From contig CAWHIL010000001.1 in NCBI GenBank assembly GCA_963829505.1, positions 310,001 through 374,000 of the forward strand: 64,000 nt of DNA, read 5' to 3'. The translations under genes were made by a program, and so were the position numbers. The DNA comes from Roseiarcus sp963829505 (GTDB lineage: Bacteria > Pseudomonadota > Alphaproteobacteria > Rhizobiales > Beijerinckiaceae). Within the stretch, counting starts at the first letter, position 1, and every line of letters starts with the position of its first letter. The notes beneath the pieces are model-generated. The model worked only from the letters and a program-made list of their open reading frames with translations. It did no database searches and was not told where the DNA came from. This document shows positions 51,537-60,864 of the stretch, piece by piece.

Positions 51537-52635
51537 GCTCGCGCCGCGCGACCGCCTCGAGCACCGCGACGCCGTCAGCGCCTTCGTTGAGACAGGGGAT
51601 CGCCGCGAAACGCTCGCCGCCGGCGGCGAGAAAATAGCCGGCGTTCTCGACCCCGATCTCCTCCAGCGTCTCGAGACAATCGGCGACGAAGCCTGGCGTC
51701 AGGACCGCGAGACGCTTGACGCCGCCTCGCGCCAGCGACCGCACCGTCTCGTCCGTATAAGGCCTCAGCCACTCTCCAGGGCCGAAGCGCGACTGGAATG
51801 TCATGCGCAGGCGCCCTTCCTCCCAGCCGAGCGCCTCGGCGATGAGCCGGGTGGTCTTGGCGCAATGACAATAATAGGGGTCGCCCTTCTCGAAATAGGC
51901 CTGGGGAATGCCATGGAAGGAGGCGAGGACGACCTCGGGCTCGAAGTCGAGCGTCGAGAGATTCTCTTTCATCGAGCGGACGAGCGCGCTGATGTAGACC
52001 GGGTCGTCGTACCAGGGCGCGGCGACCCGGATGGACGGCTGCCAGCGCATCGCCTTCAGCGCGTCGAACACCTTGTCGCCGACCGTGGCGGTCGTCGCCG
52101 CGCAATATTGCGGATAAAGCGGGATGACGAGAATGCGGTCGCAGCCCTTGTCCTGCAGGGCCGCGAGGCGCCTTGCGATCGGCGGATTGCCGTAGCGCAT
52201 CGCCCAGTCGACCTCGACCTCGGGCCGGACGTCACTGAGCGCCTCCGCGAGCTTCTCGCTCTGCGACCTCGTGATGGTCCGCAAGGGGCCCTCATTCAGC
52301 TCCTTGTTCCAGATGGCGGCATAGTCCCTTCCCTTGTCGGTCGGGCGTCGAAGCAGGATGAGCTGCAAGATCACCTGCCAGACCGCGCGCGGCGCCTCGA
52401 TGACTCTCGGGTCGGACAGGAACTCCTTGAGGTAGCGGCGCATCGACCAGTAGTCCGTCCCGTCCGGAGTGCCAAGGTTGACGATGAGCACGCCGAGACG
52501 GCCGCTGCGAAACGGCGGATGGTCAGTCAGGCGACGCAGGACCTCGGCCGCGGAGGCGGCCGATAGGTCGCCGCGCGGGGGCTGAAGGGCCGGGCCGGCG
52601 CCCGCCCCGGTTTGAACGTCATCGGCAGCCGTCAT
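51517..52635 (-). CDS. hemH: Ferrochelatase
   Basis: 372 aa. Inserts Fe(II) into protoporphyrin IX, the last step of haem synthesis. Active-site motifs: SFHGIPQAYFEKGDPYYCHC with the catalytic His, and FVADCLETLEEIG with the Glu. It begins with LGVLIVNLGTPDGTDYWSMR after a short N-terminal extension. Its start overlaps the msrB stop (ATGA). Convergent overlap with the glycosyltransferase. Confidence 0.97.
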   Translation of the reverse strand: MTAADDVQTGAGAGPALQPPRGDLSAASAAEVLRRLTDHPPFRSGRLGVLIVNLGTPDGTDYWSMRRYLKEFLSDPRVIEAPRAVWQVILQLILLRRPTDKGRDYAAIWNKELNEGPLRTITRSQSEKLAEALSDVRPEVEVDWAMRYGNPPIARRLAALQDKGCDRILVIPLYPQYCAATTATVGDKVFDALKAMRWQPSIRVAAPWYDDPVYISALVRSMKENLSTLDFEPEVVLASFHGIPQAYFEKGDPYYCHCAKTTRLIAEALGWEEGRLRMTFQSRFGPGEWLRPYTDETVRSLARGGVKRLAVLTPGFVADCLETLEEIGVENAGYFLAAGGERFAAIPCLNEGADGVAVLEAVARRELKGWAE

Positions 52636-53039
52636 CCGTCCGCCGGCTTGAAAGTGGTCGCCACCCCGTTGATGCAGTAGCGCAAGCCGGTCGGCGGCGG
52701 CCCGTCAGGGAAGACGTGGCCGAGGTGCGAGCCGCAACGGGCGCAGTGCACCTCCGTGCGGGTCATGCCCCAGCTGTCGTCGACGGACTTTCCCAGCGAG
52801 CCCGGCACAGGAGACGTGAAGCTCGGCCAGCCGGTGCCGCTGTCGAACTTCGTCGCGCTCTCGAACAGCGGCTGCCCGCAAGCGGCGCAGGAAAAGGTCC
52901 CGGCGCGCTTCTCGGTCAGGAGCGCGCAGCTTCCCGGGCGTTCGGTGGCGTGCTCACGCATGATTGCGAATTGCTCGGGCGTCAGGAGCTTGCGCCACTC
53001 GGCGTCGGTGTGGGTGACGGGGTACTGGGTCTCGCTCAT
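52632..53039 (-). CDS. msrB: Peptide-methionine (R)-S-oxide reductase
   Basis: 135 aa. Zinc-binding CxxC pairs CAACG and CARCGSHLGHVF, and the catalytic Cys in RYCINGV near the C-terminus. It repairs the R-epimer of methionine sulfoxide. Preceded by a 130-bp gap containing the tandem CACGAAGGACACGAAGG sequence. Coupled to hemH by a four-base overlap. Confidence 0.95.
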   Translation of the reverse strand: MSETQYPVTHTDAEWRKLLTPEQFAIMREHATERPGSCALLTEKRAGTFSCAACGQPLFESATKFDSGTGWPSFTSPVPGSLGKSVDDSWGMTRTEVHCARCGSHLGHVFPDGPPPTGLRYCINGVATTFKPADG

Positions 53040-53170
53040 GGAAAACTCCTCGGCGCGATCCTAGCGCCATTTGCGGGCCGGTCGAAGAGGGACGATATTC
53101 ACCACGAAGGACACGAAGGTTCACGACGACTTTGCGTCGCCTGGCGAACCTAGTGGCGAATTCTACGCCT

Positions 53171-54940
53171 TCAAGCGTGCGCCGGATCGGCGCCCGTCAT
53201 GAACTGCGCCCGCGCCAGCGCCGCGAACGCCCCTCCCTGGGTCACGAGTTCGTCGAACGAGCCGCTCTCGATGATCCGCCCGTGCTCGAAGACCAGAATT
53301 CGGTCGGCGTTGCGGATGGTCGCGAGGCGATGGGCGATGACGAAGGTGGTCCTGCCGCGCATCGCCGCGTCGACCGCCGCCTGGACCTGGCGCTCAGTGT
53401 TGGCGTCGAGGGCGCTCGTCGCCTCGTCCAGCACCATGATCGGAGGGTCCTTGAGGAGCGCGCGGGCGATAGACAGGCGCTGCCGCTCGCCGCCCGAGAG
53501 GTTGCGGCCGCGCTCGCCGATCACGGCTTTGAGGCCCATCGGCGACCGGCTGACGAAATCCATCGCTTGCGCAGCCTCGAGCGCGTGGATCATCTCGGCT
53601 TCCGTCGCATCCGGCTTGCCGATCCGCAAATTTTCCTCGATCGACCGAGCGAAAATGAACGGCTCCTGGAACACGACGCCGATGTTCTCGCGCAAGGATT
53701 CAAGGGTCATCGAGCGGATGTCGCGACCGTCGATGGCGATGCGCCCCTCGCTTGGGTCGAACACCCGATGGAGGAGGTTGAGCGTGGTCGACTTGCCCGA
53801 TCCGGTCGATCCGACGAGCGCGATCGTCTCGCCGGCGCTCGCCCCGAAGGTCACGTCGGAGAGCGCCTCGCGCGATTTGTCGTAGGCGAACGAGACGTCC
53901 TCGAAGCGCACCTCGCCGACGAGACGGCTAACCGCAACCGCGTCGGGGGCGTCGCTGACCTCGGGTTTCGTGTCCATGACGTCGAAGAACATCCTGATCC
54001 GTGGCGCCTGGCTCAGCATGTAGTTGGCGAAGCCGACCGTCTGCTCGAGCCGGCCGACCAGCATCTGCGAGAGGCTCATGAAGGCGACGATCTGCCCGAC
54101 GGTGGTCAGGTTCTGCATCAGAAGCCAAACGCCCGTGACGAGGATCGAAACCAGGGCGACGGTCGAGCTCGACCGGGTCGCAACCGTCGCGAAGGCCCAC
54201 CAGGTCAGGACCGGCATCTGCGCGTTCAGCATCTTGTCGATCATGCGATGGAGCGCGCTCGTTTCCTCGTCGGCGCGGGCGAAGCTCTGGATCGCCGGCA
54301 TGTTGCCGAGCACGTCCGACACCCGCTCCGCGACGTCGTTCGAGTAAACGTCGGCCGCGGTCTGCATCACTTCGGTCTTGCGCAGCACAACGTTCATGAG
54401 GGCGCCGAGCAAGACGACGAGGACAAGCAAGATCCCGCCGAGGCGCCAGTTCACGACAAGGGTCGCAGGCAAAAGCACGCCGAGGGACACCAGCGCCGCG
54501 AAATGCTCGCGAAAGAACGAGAGCCAGACGCCGAACATCCCCGAGGCGCCTTCGATCATAATCTTCAGGAGCCGCCCGGTATGAGCGCTCGCGTGGAAGC
54601 TCATCGGCAGGTGCAGTACGTGATCGAAATAGGCCCCCATCTCGACCACCCGGCGGCGATGGGCGAGTCGGTCGGAATAGAGCGCCGCCGACACGCTGGC
54701 GACGATGCTGAAGACGCCGAACGCCGCCCAGGCGGCGAGCCAGGGACCGATCCCCGCCCAGGTCAGCGCGCCGCCGGGCTGAAGCGAGTGGGTCAACTGA
54801 TCGATGATCTTGCCGAACAGCATCGGCTCGGCGAATTGCGATACGGCGAGCGCGACGTTCGCCGCGACGAGCGCCGCGGCGAGCCATTTCTCGGAACCGA
54901 GCCGCCCCAAAACCCGGGCATAAAGCCTGATGAAGTTCAT
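53171..54940 (-). CDS. ABC exporter, NdvA/ChvA-like (beta-glucan exporter family)
   Basis: 589 aa from the ATG at 54940. Six-helix transmembrane domain (about 20-300) followed by one nucleotide-binding domain: Walker A VGSTGSGKSTTLNLL, signature NLSGGERQRLSIARAL, Walker B IMVLDEATSALD, H-loop FVIAHRLAT. Length and the sequence pattern AEPMLFGKIIDQL and ILVTGVWLLMQNLTTVGQIV match NdvA/ChvA, which exports cyclic beta-1,2-glucan, but the glucan synthase gene is not in the window. Other lipid or peptide exporters remain possible. Confidence 0.82.
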   Translation of the reverse strand: MNFIRLYARVLGRLGSEKWLAAALVAANVALAVSQFAEPMLFGKIIDQLTHSLQPGGALTWAGIGPWLAAWAAFGVFSIVASVSAALYSDRLAHRRRVVEMGAYFDHVLHLPMSFHASAHTGRLLKIMIEGASGMFGVWLSFFREHFAALVSLGVLLPATLVVNWRLGGILLVLVVLLGALMNVVLRKTEVMQTAADVYSNDVAERVSDVLGNMPAIQSFARADEETSALHRMIDKMLNAQMPVLTWWAFATVATRSSSTVALVSILVTGVWLLMQNLTTVGQIVAFMSLSQMLVGRLEQTVGFANYMLSQAPRIRMFFDVMDTKPEVSDAPDAVAVSRLVGEVRFEDVSFAYDKSREALSDVTFGASAGETIALVGSTGSGKSTTLNLLHRVFDPSEGRIAIDGRDIRSMTLESLRENIGVVFQEPFIFARSIEENLRIGKPDATEAEMIHALEAAQAMDFVSRSPMGLKAVIGERGRNLSGGERQRLSIARALLKDPPIMVLDEATSALDANTERQVQAAVDAAMRGRTTFVIAHRLATIRNADRILVFEHGRIIESGSFDELVTQGGAFAALARAQFMTGADPAHA

Positions 54941-55052
54941 CCGACGCGCCGTCGCCTCAACCGTCATGGGGAAGACGCACGATCCATCGTCGCGAGCGCC
55001 TTTGACCCGCCTCGCGTTGATTCTAGGCGAATCGGCGCCCAAAATCATCTCC

Positions 55053-55901
55053 ATGCTGAGGACCGACCTCCAACGACGCATCGCCGGCGCCGTTCTAGCG
55101 CTCACGGCGGCCTACCTCGTCGCCGCCTACCTGGTCGCGCCTGGGCTCTGGCGCCACTACGAGCGACAGGCGGAGGTCGCTAATCTCGGGGCGCGCACCT
55201 CGACCGCCCAGGGCATCCCCGGCGACGTCGTCAACGTCGGCCTCTCCGGATCGCAGGCGGACCTTCTGTGCGCGATGAGCGCGCCCGGCTGGTCGCCCGC
55301 CGATCCGGTTACGCTCGTCTCATCGCTCAAGATCGTCGGAGACGTCGCCTTCCGCAGGCCATACGCGAACGCGCCGGTGAGCCCGCTTTTTCTGAACGGC
55401 AGGCGGCAGGACTTCGCCTTCGAGAAGGCGTCCGGGACGAGCCCCAGGACCCGTCACCACGTCCGCTTCTGGAAGGCGTCAGAGGCCGGCGACGACGGCC
55501 GGCCCGTGTGGCTCGGCGCGGCCGTGTTCGACGACGGGGTCGGCGTCAGCCATTACACCGGGCAGATCACGCACCACACCGCTCCCGACATCGACGCCGA
55601 GCGCGACTTTCTGATGAAGGACCTCGCCGAAACGAAAGCGGTCGCTCGCTTCTACTGGACGAGCGGCGTCGGTCCGACGCTCTTCGGCCGCAACGGCAAC
55701 GGCGACCGCCTCTTTACCGACGGCGAGATCGCCTTCGCCGACCTCGCCTCCGGCTGTGCGCCGCACCAGGCGGCGCCCACAACCGAGCCGCCGCCTCCTC
55801 ACATAGCCGCCAGGAGCGCAGTCTTCCGATGGTTCGCGCAACTCGTCGAAGCTGTCCGTAGCGAGCGCGCTCGTTCGGCCGCTCCAACGACGCAGCCTTA
55901 G
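55053..55901 (+). CDS. LssY C-terminal-domain membrane protein
   Basis: 282 aa from the ATG at 55053. One N-terminal transmembrane helix at about 10-30 (RIAGAVLALTAAYLVAAYLVA) followed by an LssY C-terminal domain: VVNVGLSGSQADLLCAMSAP, GWSPADPVTL, HHVRFWKASE, GVGVSHYTGQITHH and DIDAERDFLMKDL. The LssY C-terminal domain is normally attached to a membrane phosphatase (PAP2) in type-I-secretion loci; here it stands alone. Divergent from the NdvA-like exporter (113 bp between starts). Function unknown. Confidence 0.8.
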   Translation: MLRTDLQRRIAGAVLALTAAYLVAAYLVAPGLWRHYERQAEVANLGARTSTAQGIPGDVVNVGLSGSQADLLCAMSAPGWSPADPVTLVSSLKIVGDVAFRRPYANAPVSPLFLNGRRQDFAFEKASGTSPRTRHHVRFWKASEAGDDGRPVWLGAAVFDDGVGVSHYTGQITHHTAPDIDAERDFLMKDLAETKAVARFYWTSGVGPTLFGRNGNGDRLFTDGEIAFADLASGCAPHQAAPTTEPPPPHIAARSAVFRWFAQLVEAVRSERARSAAPTTQP

Positions 55902-55960
55902 CCTGGGCTCACTGCCTCGGTGACGCAGGGAGAGGGAGAGCGCGCGCCTTGCCCGGGTGT

Positions 55961-56755
55961 CTAGAACTTGAACGCCGCCGCCAGCCGGAACGTGTTGTCC
56001 ATAGTGTGGGCCAGCGTCCGGTTGTTCCAGCCCTGCGTCGGGTCGTAGTTGAAAGTCGGGCTGCCGTAGTCGTCGAAGATGTATTCGGCCCGCAGGATGA
56101 TGTTTTGCGTGACCGCCCAGTCAACACCGGCCCCGATGTTGAACCCGGTCAGGGTTCGCGAATCGCTGGCCGTGTAAATGGTCGTGCCCGGATCGGGGAA
56201 ATTCGGGCACGGAAAGGTCAGGTCGAGTTTCGCCTGTGTTACACTCACGCCGCCCGCGATGAACGGCAGGAGCGGGCCCATCGCCCATCCGAGGCGGGCC
56301 CGAGCGCGAAACACCCAAGGTTCGCTGAGCTTATTGTACGTCGGGATGCCGTCCTCGATGGCGGGCGCGTAGGGGATCACCCCGGAATAGACGGCGCCCG
56401 TTGTGCTCCCGGTGGTTCCGCCAAACTCGGCCTCGCCGCCGAGCACCACGGACGACGAGGGGAATTGATAGTTGAAGCCGGCGAAGCCGCCATAGACGAA
56501 CGCGCTCGGATCGAGATTGACGCTGGTCACCTGCCCGGGCAGGAAGGCGAGTTCTCCGGGCCCGTTGATCTCCTGCATGTTCGAACTGCCGAACGAACCG
56601 CCGAGATAGCCGCCGACGTAGAAGCCTGTCCAGCTGAAGACGGGCGCCAGCGGCGGGAGAGGGGCCGGCGACGCCTTCTTCGTCGGCAGGTCGGCCGCGA
56701 AAGCCGACGACGACATCGTCAACGAGCAAATTACCAGAATTCTACTGAATTTCAT
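55961..56755 (-). CDS. Outer-membrane beta-barrel protein, Omp25/Omp31-like
   Basis: 264 aa from the ATG at 56755. Signal peptide ends at SSAFAADLP; the mature N-terminus (PVFSWTGFYVGGYLGGSFG) and alternating hydrophobic strands, ending with aromatic F in FRLAAAFKF, match the small OmpA-like porins of Hyphomicrobiales. The C-terminal Phe is the usual Bam signal. Typically abundant structural proteins; sometimes under ChvG/ChvI control. Confidence 0.9.
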   Translation of the reverse strand: MKFSRILVICSLTMSSSAFAADLPTKKASPAPLPPLAPVFSWTGFYVGGYLGGSFGSSNMQEINGPGELAFLPGQVTSVNLDPSAFVYGGFAGFNYQFPSSSVVLGGEAEFGGTTGSTTGAVYSGVIPYAPAIEDGIPTYNKLSEPWVFRARARLGWAMGPLLPFIAGGVSVTQAKLDLTFPCPNFPDPGTTIYTASDSRTLTGFNIGAGVDWAVTQNIILRAEYIFDDYGSPTFNYDPTQGWNNRTLAHTMDNTFRLAAAFKF

Positions 56756-56969
56756 CCGTGCTAACCTTTTCAAAGCCGCGGCTTTCGGCGGCTCCAAAAA
56801 TAAGCCTATAGAAAACATACAAGCAATAACCCCATCAACATTCGAGCGAACTGTGGCCGGGCGGCAACAGAAAGCGCAGCGTGGTGATGTCTGATCCGTC
56901 GCGAACGCTGCGTCGCCGCATGTCCGCCGCCTGCTCGGCTGGGGCGCGACGCCGTTTCGCGGAGGCCGC

Positions 56970-57001
56970 TAAAAACGCCCGCCGCAGCGCATGGCGGCGG
57001 C
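56970..57001 (-). terminator. Rho-independent terminator of the sugar ABC operon
   Basis: On the minus strand CCGCCGC and GCGGCGG (56994-57000 and 56979-56985 on the plus strand) form a stem, followed by GCGTTTTTA. It lies about 60 bp downstream of the binding-protein stop and fits the end of the three-gene operon. Confidence 0.65.
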
Positions 57002-57057
57002 GGACGCGCACGAAGGATGTTGCGGTCGCGCTCGTCGGAGCGGCCCGCAGGGCGGAC

Positions 57058-57984
57058 TTATTTCAGGAACTTGTCGACGTTGTCCTTGGTCACGACGTCG
57101 AGACCGACGATGGTGACCGGATCGACTTTCTCGCCCTTCTTGAGCCGCGCGAGGACGTCCATCGCCTTCTCGCCCATCTCATAAGGGCGTTGGCCGACCA
57201 GTACGTCGGCGTAACCATCCTTCAGCGTCTGGAGTTCGACCGGCAGCGTGTCGGGCATCACGAGCGGCATGTCCTTGCGCTTCTCACGCACCGTGTTGAC
57301 GAAGTTCTGGTAGGCCTTCGGCGCGAACAGAGCCCAGCCGCCGACCGGGATGATGGCGGTGATCTCGGGGTTGGCGGTGTAGAAGTCGGTCAACTGCTGC
57401 GCGGCGAGCGCGGCGTCGTCGTTGCAGAAGGAGGGGGAGCCCTTCACTTCGGTCCAGCCAGCGCCCTTCAAGACCTCGTAGAGACCGGCGAGGCGCTCGT
57501 TCAGATTCTGAGCCGCCGGGCCGCCCGACTGGGTGGCGAAGGTGCCGGGCTTCGGATGGACCTTGATCAGCTGATTGCCGAGTTCGCGTCCCATCGCCTT
57601 GTTGTCGGTGCCGATATAGGCCTGCCGAGCGGAATTCGGCGCGTCGGCGTCGAAGGTGATGACGGGGATGTTGGCGTCGCGCGCCTGCTTGATGACGCCG
57701 GTGACCGAATCGGCGTCGGCGACCGAGATCGCGATGCCGTCGACGCCCTGCGTCACGAAATCCTGGGTGATCTGGACTTCGGTCGCCGGCTCGTGCGTCG
57801 CCGGCCCTTTGTAGATGCAGGTGACGTCGCCGAGCTTTTTGGCTTCCGCCAGGCAGCCGTCGCGCGATAGGTCGAAATAAGGATTGTCCATGCCCTTCGG
57901 GATGAGCGCGAACTTGAGGTCGGCGGCGTGGGCGGCGCCCATGAGGGCGAGGGCGCCGACGGCGCCGAGCAGCACATTCTTCAT
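57058..57984 (-). CDS. Sugar ABC-importer periplasmic binding protein
   Basis: 308 aa, signal peptide ending GAAHAAD. RbsB/ALSB-like type 1 periplasmic-binding fold: LKFALIPKGMDNPYFDLSRD, VDGIAISVADADSVTGVIKQ, VITFDADAPNSARQAYIGTD, TAIIPVGGWALFAPKAYQ. Last gene of the operon, with the permease and ATPase upstream. A pentose or fructose-like ligand is typical of this set, but the sequence alone does not say which. Confidence 0.88.
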   Translation of the reverse strand: MKNVLLGAVGALALMGAAHAADLKFALIPKGMDNPYFDLSRDGCLAEAKKLGDVTCIYKGPATHEPATEVQITQDFVTQGVDGIAISVADADSVTGVIKQARDANIPVITFDADAPNSARQAYIGTDNKAMGRELGNQLIKVHPKPGTFATQSGGPAAQNLNERLAGLYEVLKGAGWTEVKGSPSFCNDDAALAAQQLTDFYTANPEITAIIPVGGWALFAPKAYQNFVNTVREKRKDMPLVMPDTLPVELQTLKDGYADVLVGQRPYEMGEKAMDVLARLKKGEKVDPVTIVGLDVVTKDNVDKFLK

Positions 57985-58063
57985 TCTGGTCTTCCTCCGA
58001 GGGTCCTGATTGTCTGTTGACGGCGCGGGCGGACCTTCCCGCGCCGAATTGGCGTGACCTCGT

Positions 58064-59098
58064 CTATTCGGGCTCGCGGGTGCGGATGTGGTCGACCAGC
58101 ACCGCGAGGATGATGATCGTGCCGACGAACACCTGCTCCCAGTAGGTATCGGCGCCGAAGAGCGCGAGGCCGTTGCGGATGACCTCGATCAGCGCCGAGC
58201 CGATCACGGCGCCGACCGGGCCGCCGACGCCGCCGGCGAGGTCGGCGCCGCCGATGACAGAGGCGGCGATGATCTTCAGTTCGTAGCCGGTCGCGAGGTT
58301 CGCCGGGGCGGAGCCGAGCCAGCCGGTGATGAGAACGCCGGCGAAACCGGCGCTCAGTGCGCAGAGCACGTAGACCGAGATCTTGACGCGGTCGACCGGC
58401 ACGCCGGTGAGCTGCGCCGCCTTCTCGTTGCCGCCGAGCACGAAGACATAGCGGCCCCAGCGCGTGTGGCGCAGCGCAACCCCCATGAGGACGGCGAGGA
58501 CGAGCATGTAGATGAGCGGAACCGGCAGGCCGAACAGCTTGCCGTCGGTCAGCGCGTAGAACGTGTCGACCTGCGGGCCTGCCGGCGCCTGCCCGCGTCC
58601 CTGAGTGATGACATAGGTGACGCCGCGGCAGATCGACAGCATGCCGAGCGTGGTGACGAAGGGCGAGAGCCGGATCCTGGAGATCAGGAGGCCGTTGACG
58701 AGGCCTGCGAACGCCGCGACGCCGAGGCCGCAGAGGACGGACGCGGCCATGCTGAGGTAGGGGACGCCGGCGAGCGGCGTCGCGGCGAAAGTCTTCATCA
58801 GCATCGCCGTCACGACCGCGGTCAGCGCCATCACCGAGCCGACCGAAAGGTCGATGCCGCCGGTGATGATGACGAGCGTCGAGCCGAGCGCGACGATGGC
58901 GATGTAGCTGAAGTTCTTCGAGGTGTTGAGAAGGTTGCCGGTCGACAGGAAGTTGTGGGCGAAGATCGAGACGAGGATGGTGATGATGACGAAGGCGACC
59001 GCGACATAGGCGGTCTGCGAGCCGAGCGCGCCGCGTCTCCACCACCGTTCCCGTCCAACATTGGTGAACGAGAGAGGACCAGCTACGTTCTGGGTCAC
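58064..59098 (-). CDS. Sugar ABC-importer permease (RbsC-like)
   Basis: 344 aa, about eight to ten hydrophobic segments. Family motifs SYIAIVALGSTLVIITGGID (here in part), LSVGSVMAL and the EAA-like loop LGGNEKAAQLTGVPVDRVKI. It forms the homodimeric channel. Overlaps none of its neighbours (79 bp and 7 bp gaps). Confidence 0.9.
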   Translation of the reverse strand: MTQNVAGPLSFTNVGRERWWRRGALGSQTAYVAVAFVIITILVSIFAHNFLSTGNLLNTSKNFSYIAIVALGSTLVIITGGIDLSVGSVMALTAVVTAMLMKTFAATPLAGVPYLSMAASVLCGLGVAAFAGLVNGLLISRIRLSPFVTTLGMLSICRGVTYVITQGRGQAPAGPQVDTFYALTDGKLFGLPVPLIYMLVLAVLMGVALRHTRWGRYVFVLGGNEKAAQLTGVPVDRVKISVYVLCALSAGFAGVLITGWLGSAPANLATGYELKIIAASVIGGADLAGGVGGPVGAVIGSALIEVIRNGLALFGADTYWEQVFVGTIIILAVLVDHIRTREPE

Positions 59099-59105
59099 TG
59101 GCGCC

Positions 59106-59885
59106 TCACGCGGATTCGAGAGCGCCGGTAATGAGCGCGGTGACTTCTTCGGGGCTCGACTGGCTGATCCGTTTGTCCGCCCGCTTATGGCCTCGGCGAA
59201 GCACCACGATGCGGTCGCATACTTCGAAGACGTCCGGCATGCGGTGCGAGATCAGAAGCACCGCCACGCCCTGATCGCGCAGGCGCCGAATGAGATCGAG
59301 CACCTCGGCGACCTGGCGAACCGAAATTGCGGCCGTCGGTTCGTCCATCAGGATAAGTTTCGCGTTCGACAGACGGGTGCGGGCGATCGCCACCGCCTGA
59401 CGCTGGCCGCCCGACATCGACTTCACGAGATCCCTCGGGCGCGTCTCGGACTTTAGCTCGCCGAAGAGTTCGAGCGCGCGCGCGTTCATCCCCCGATGAT
59501 CCAGAAATTTGAAGGGTCCGACGCTCCGGGTCAGCTCCCGGCCGAGGAAGACGTTGGCGGCGGCGCTGACGTTGTTCGAGAGCGCGAGATCCTGGTAGAC
59601 GACCTCGATCCCGACCTTTCGGGCGTCCAACGGCTTGTCGAACCGGTGCGCCTCCCCGTCGAAGCGGATCGTTCCGTGAGTGGGGTGGAAATTGCCGGCA
59701 ATAATCTTGACGAGCGTCGATTTGCCGGCACCGTTGTCGCCCATGAGACCGACGACGTCGCCGGCGTTGATGGCCAGGTCGATTTCGGACAAGGCTCGGA
59801 TCGCGCCGAAATCCTTGCTGATCACCTCGAGTTGAAGGACTGCGGCGCTGTTCTCGCCCGCCGCTTCGTCCATTGCCGCGCTCAC
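59106..59885 (-). CDS. Sugar ABC-importer ATPase, single-domain (FrcA-like)
   Basis: 259 aa. Walker A MGDNGAGKSTLVKIIAG, signature KSMSGGQRQAVAIART, Walker B LILMDEPTAAI, H-loop LLISHRMPD. RbsA/XylG proteins are fused double ATPases of about 500 aa; this is the single-domain form, like FrcA of the rhizobial fructose system. First gene of the operon. Confidence 0.88.
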   Translation of the reverse strand: MSAAMDEAAGENSAAVLQLEVISKDFGAIRALSEIDLAINAGDVVGLMGDNGAGKSTLVKIIAGNFHPTHGTIRFDGEAHRFDKPLDARKVGIEVVYQDLALSNNVSAAANVFLGRELTRSVGPFKFLDHRGMNARALELFGELKSETRPRDLVKSMSGGQRQAVAIARTRLSNAKLILMDEPTAAISVRQVAEVLDLIRRLRDQGVAVLLISHRMPDVFEVCDRIVVLRRGHKRADKRISQSSPEEVTALITGALESA

Positions 59886-60040
59886 GAACGCTCCATCCCT
59901 TTGAAGACCTTATCTGTCGTTCGCGCGCTTCGGCGGAGTCTTAATCGGCCGATTGTGGCGATCTTGTGTGTTCTGCGGCGCAGTACAGAAGGCTTGTGCT
60001 TAAATCCTTTGCTTGGCGCGGCCGTGGCCGCGACTTCTTC

Positions 60041-60713
60041 TCACGCGGACATGACGACCGCGAGCGCGAAGCCGTCCCATCCCTTGGCGCCGACGGTCTG
60101 GACTGCGGTCGCGGCGAGCCGCGGCTCGGCCTTTATCGCCTCGAACATGCGGCGCACGCCGGTCACGTCGCGGTCGCGCGACGCGGCGTTCAGGATACGG
60201 CCGTCCCGCACGACATTGTCGACGACGATCGTCGTTCCCGGCCGCGAGAAGTCTCAGCGCCCAGGCGAGATAATTGGCGTTGTTCTCCTTGTCGGCGTCG
60301 ATGAAGACGAAGTCGAATGGCGCGAGCCCTTCAGCCTCGAGCTTGGGCAAAGTGTCGAGCGCCGCGCCGACCCGGATGTCGACCCTGGCGGCGAGGCCGG
60401 CTCTTGCGATGTTGGCGCGGGCGACCGCCGCATGCTTCGCGGAGGCCTCGAGCGTCACGAGCACGCCGTCGACGGCAAGCGCACGCGCGATCCAGATGGT
60501 CGAATAGCCGCCGAGCGCCCCGATCTCGAGGGCGCGCCGCGCGCCGCCGATGCGGGCAAGGAGATGCAGCATCTTGCCGTGCGCAGGCGAGACGTCAATC
60601 GGCGGCAGTCCGGCGGCCTCGTTGGAGTCGAGCGCCGCGTCGAGCGCGGCGTCCTGTTGCACGAGCGTCTCAGCGAGGTAGGCGTCGACGGCTTGCCAGC
60701 GTTTGTCGTCCAT
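60041..60713 (-). CDS. O-methyltransferase (class I, CCoAMT-like); one apparent +1 frameshift
   Basis: About 223 aa after removing one base. Start ATG at 60713. SAM-binding EIGALGGYSTIWIARAL; acidic/metal site FVFIDADKENNANYLAW. After WALRL the frame changes; removing one base from GACTTC on the minus strand (plus-strand GAAGTC 60248-60253) gives WALRLSRPGTTIVVDNVVRD, and translation continues to VVMSA and stop at 60041. This is the caffeoyl-CoA O-methyltransferase-like family. Substrate unknown. Confidence 0.82.
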
Positions 60714-60864
60714 CGGATGAGATCCTTCTTCGCCGAAAGCAGCCGTCGGTCCGGCATTGTTCGAAGTCTCATGCAGGGAGCGGCGCCCTCGAGGCAATTC
60801 GGCTCTAAGGACGAGGCGTCGCTTCGATCGGCGCTCGATCCCCGACGTCCGATCGCGCATCTTT

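Noticed and set aside
53091..53125. CACGAAGGACACGAAGG tandem as a regulatory site of msrB or the NdvA-like gene
   Set aside because: This phrase is a common low-information repeat in many bacterial genomes; position relative to either promoter is not informative.
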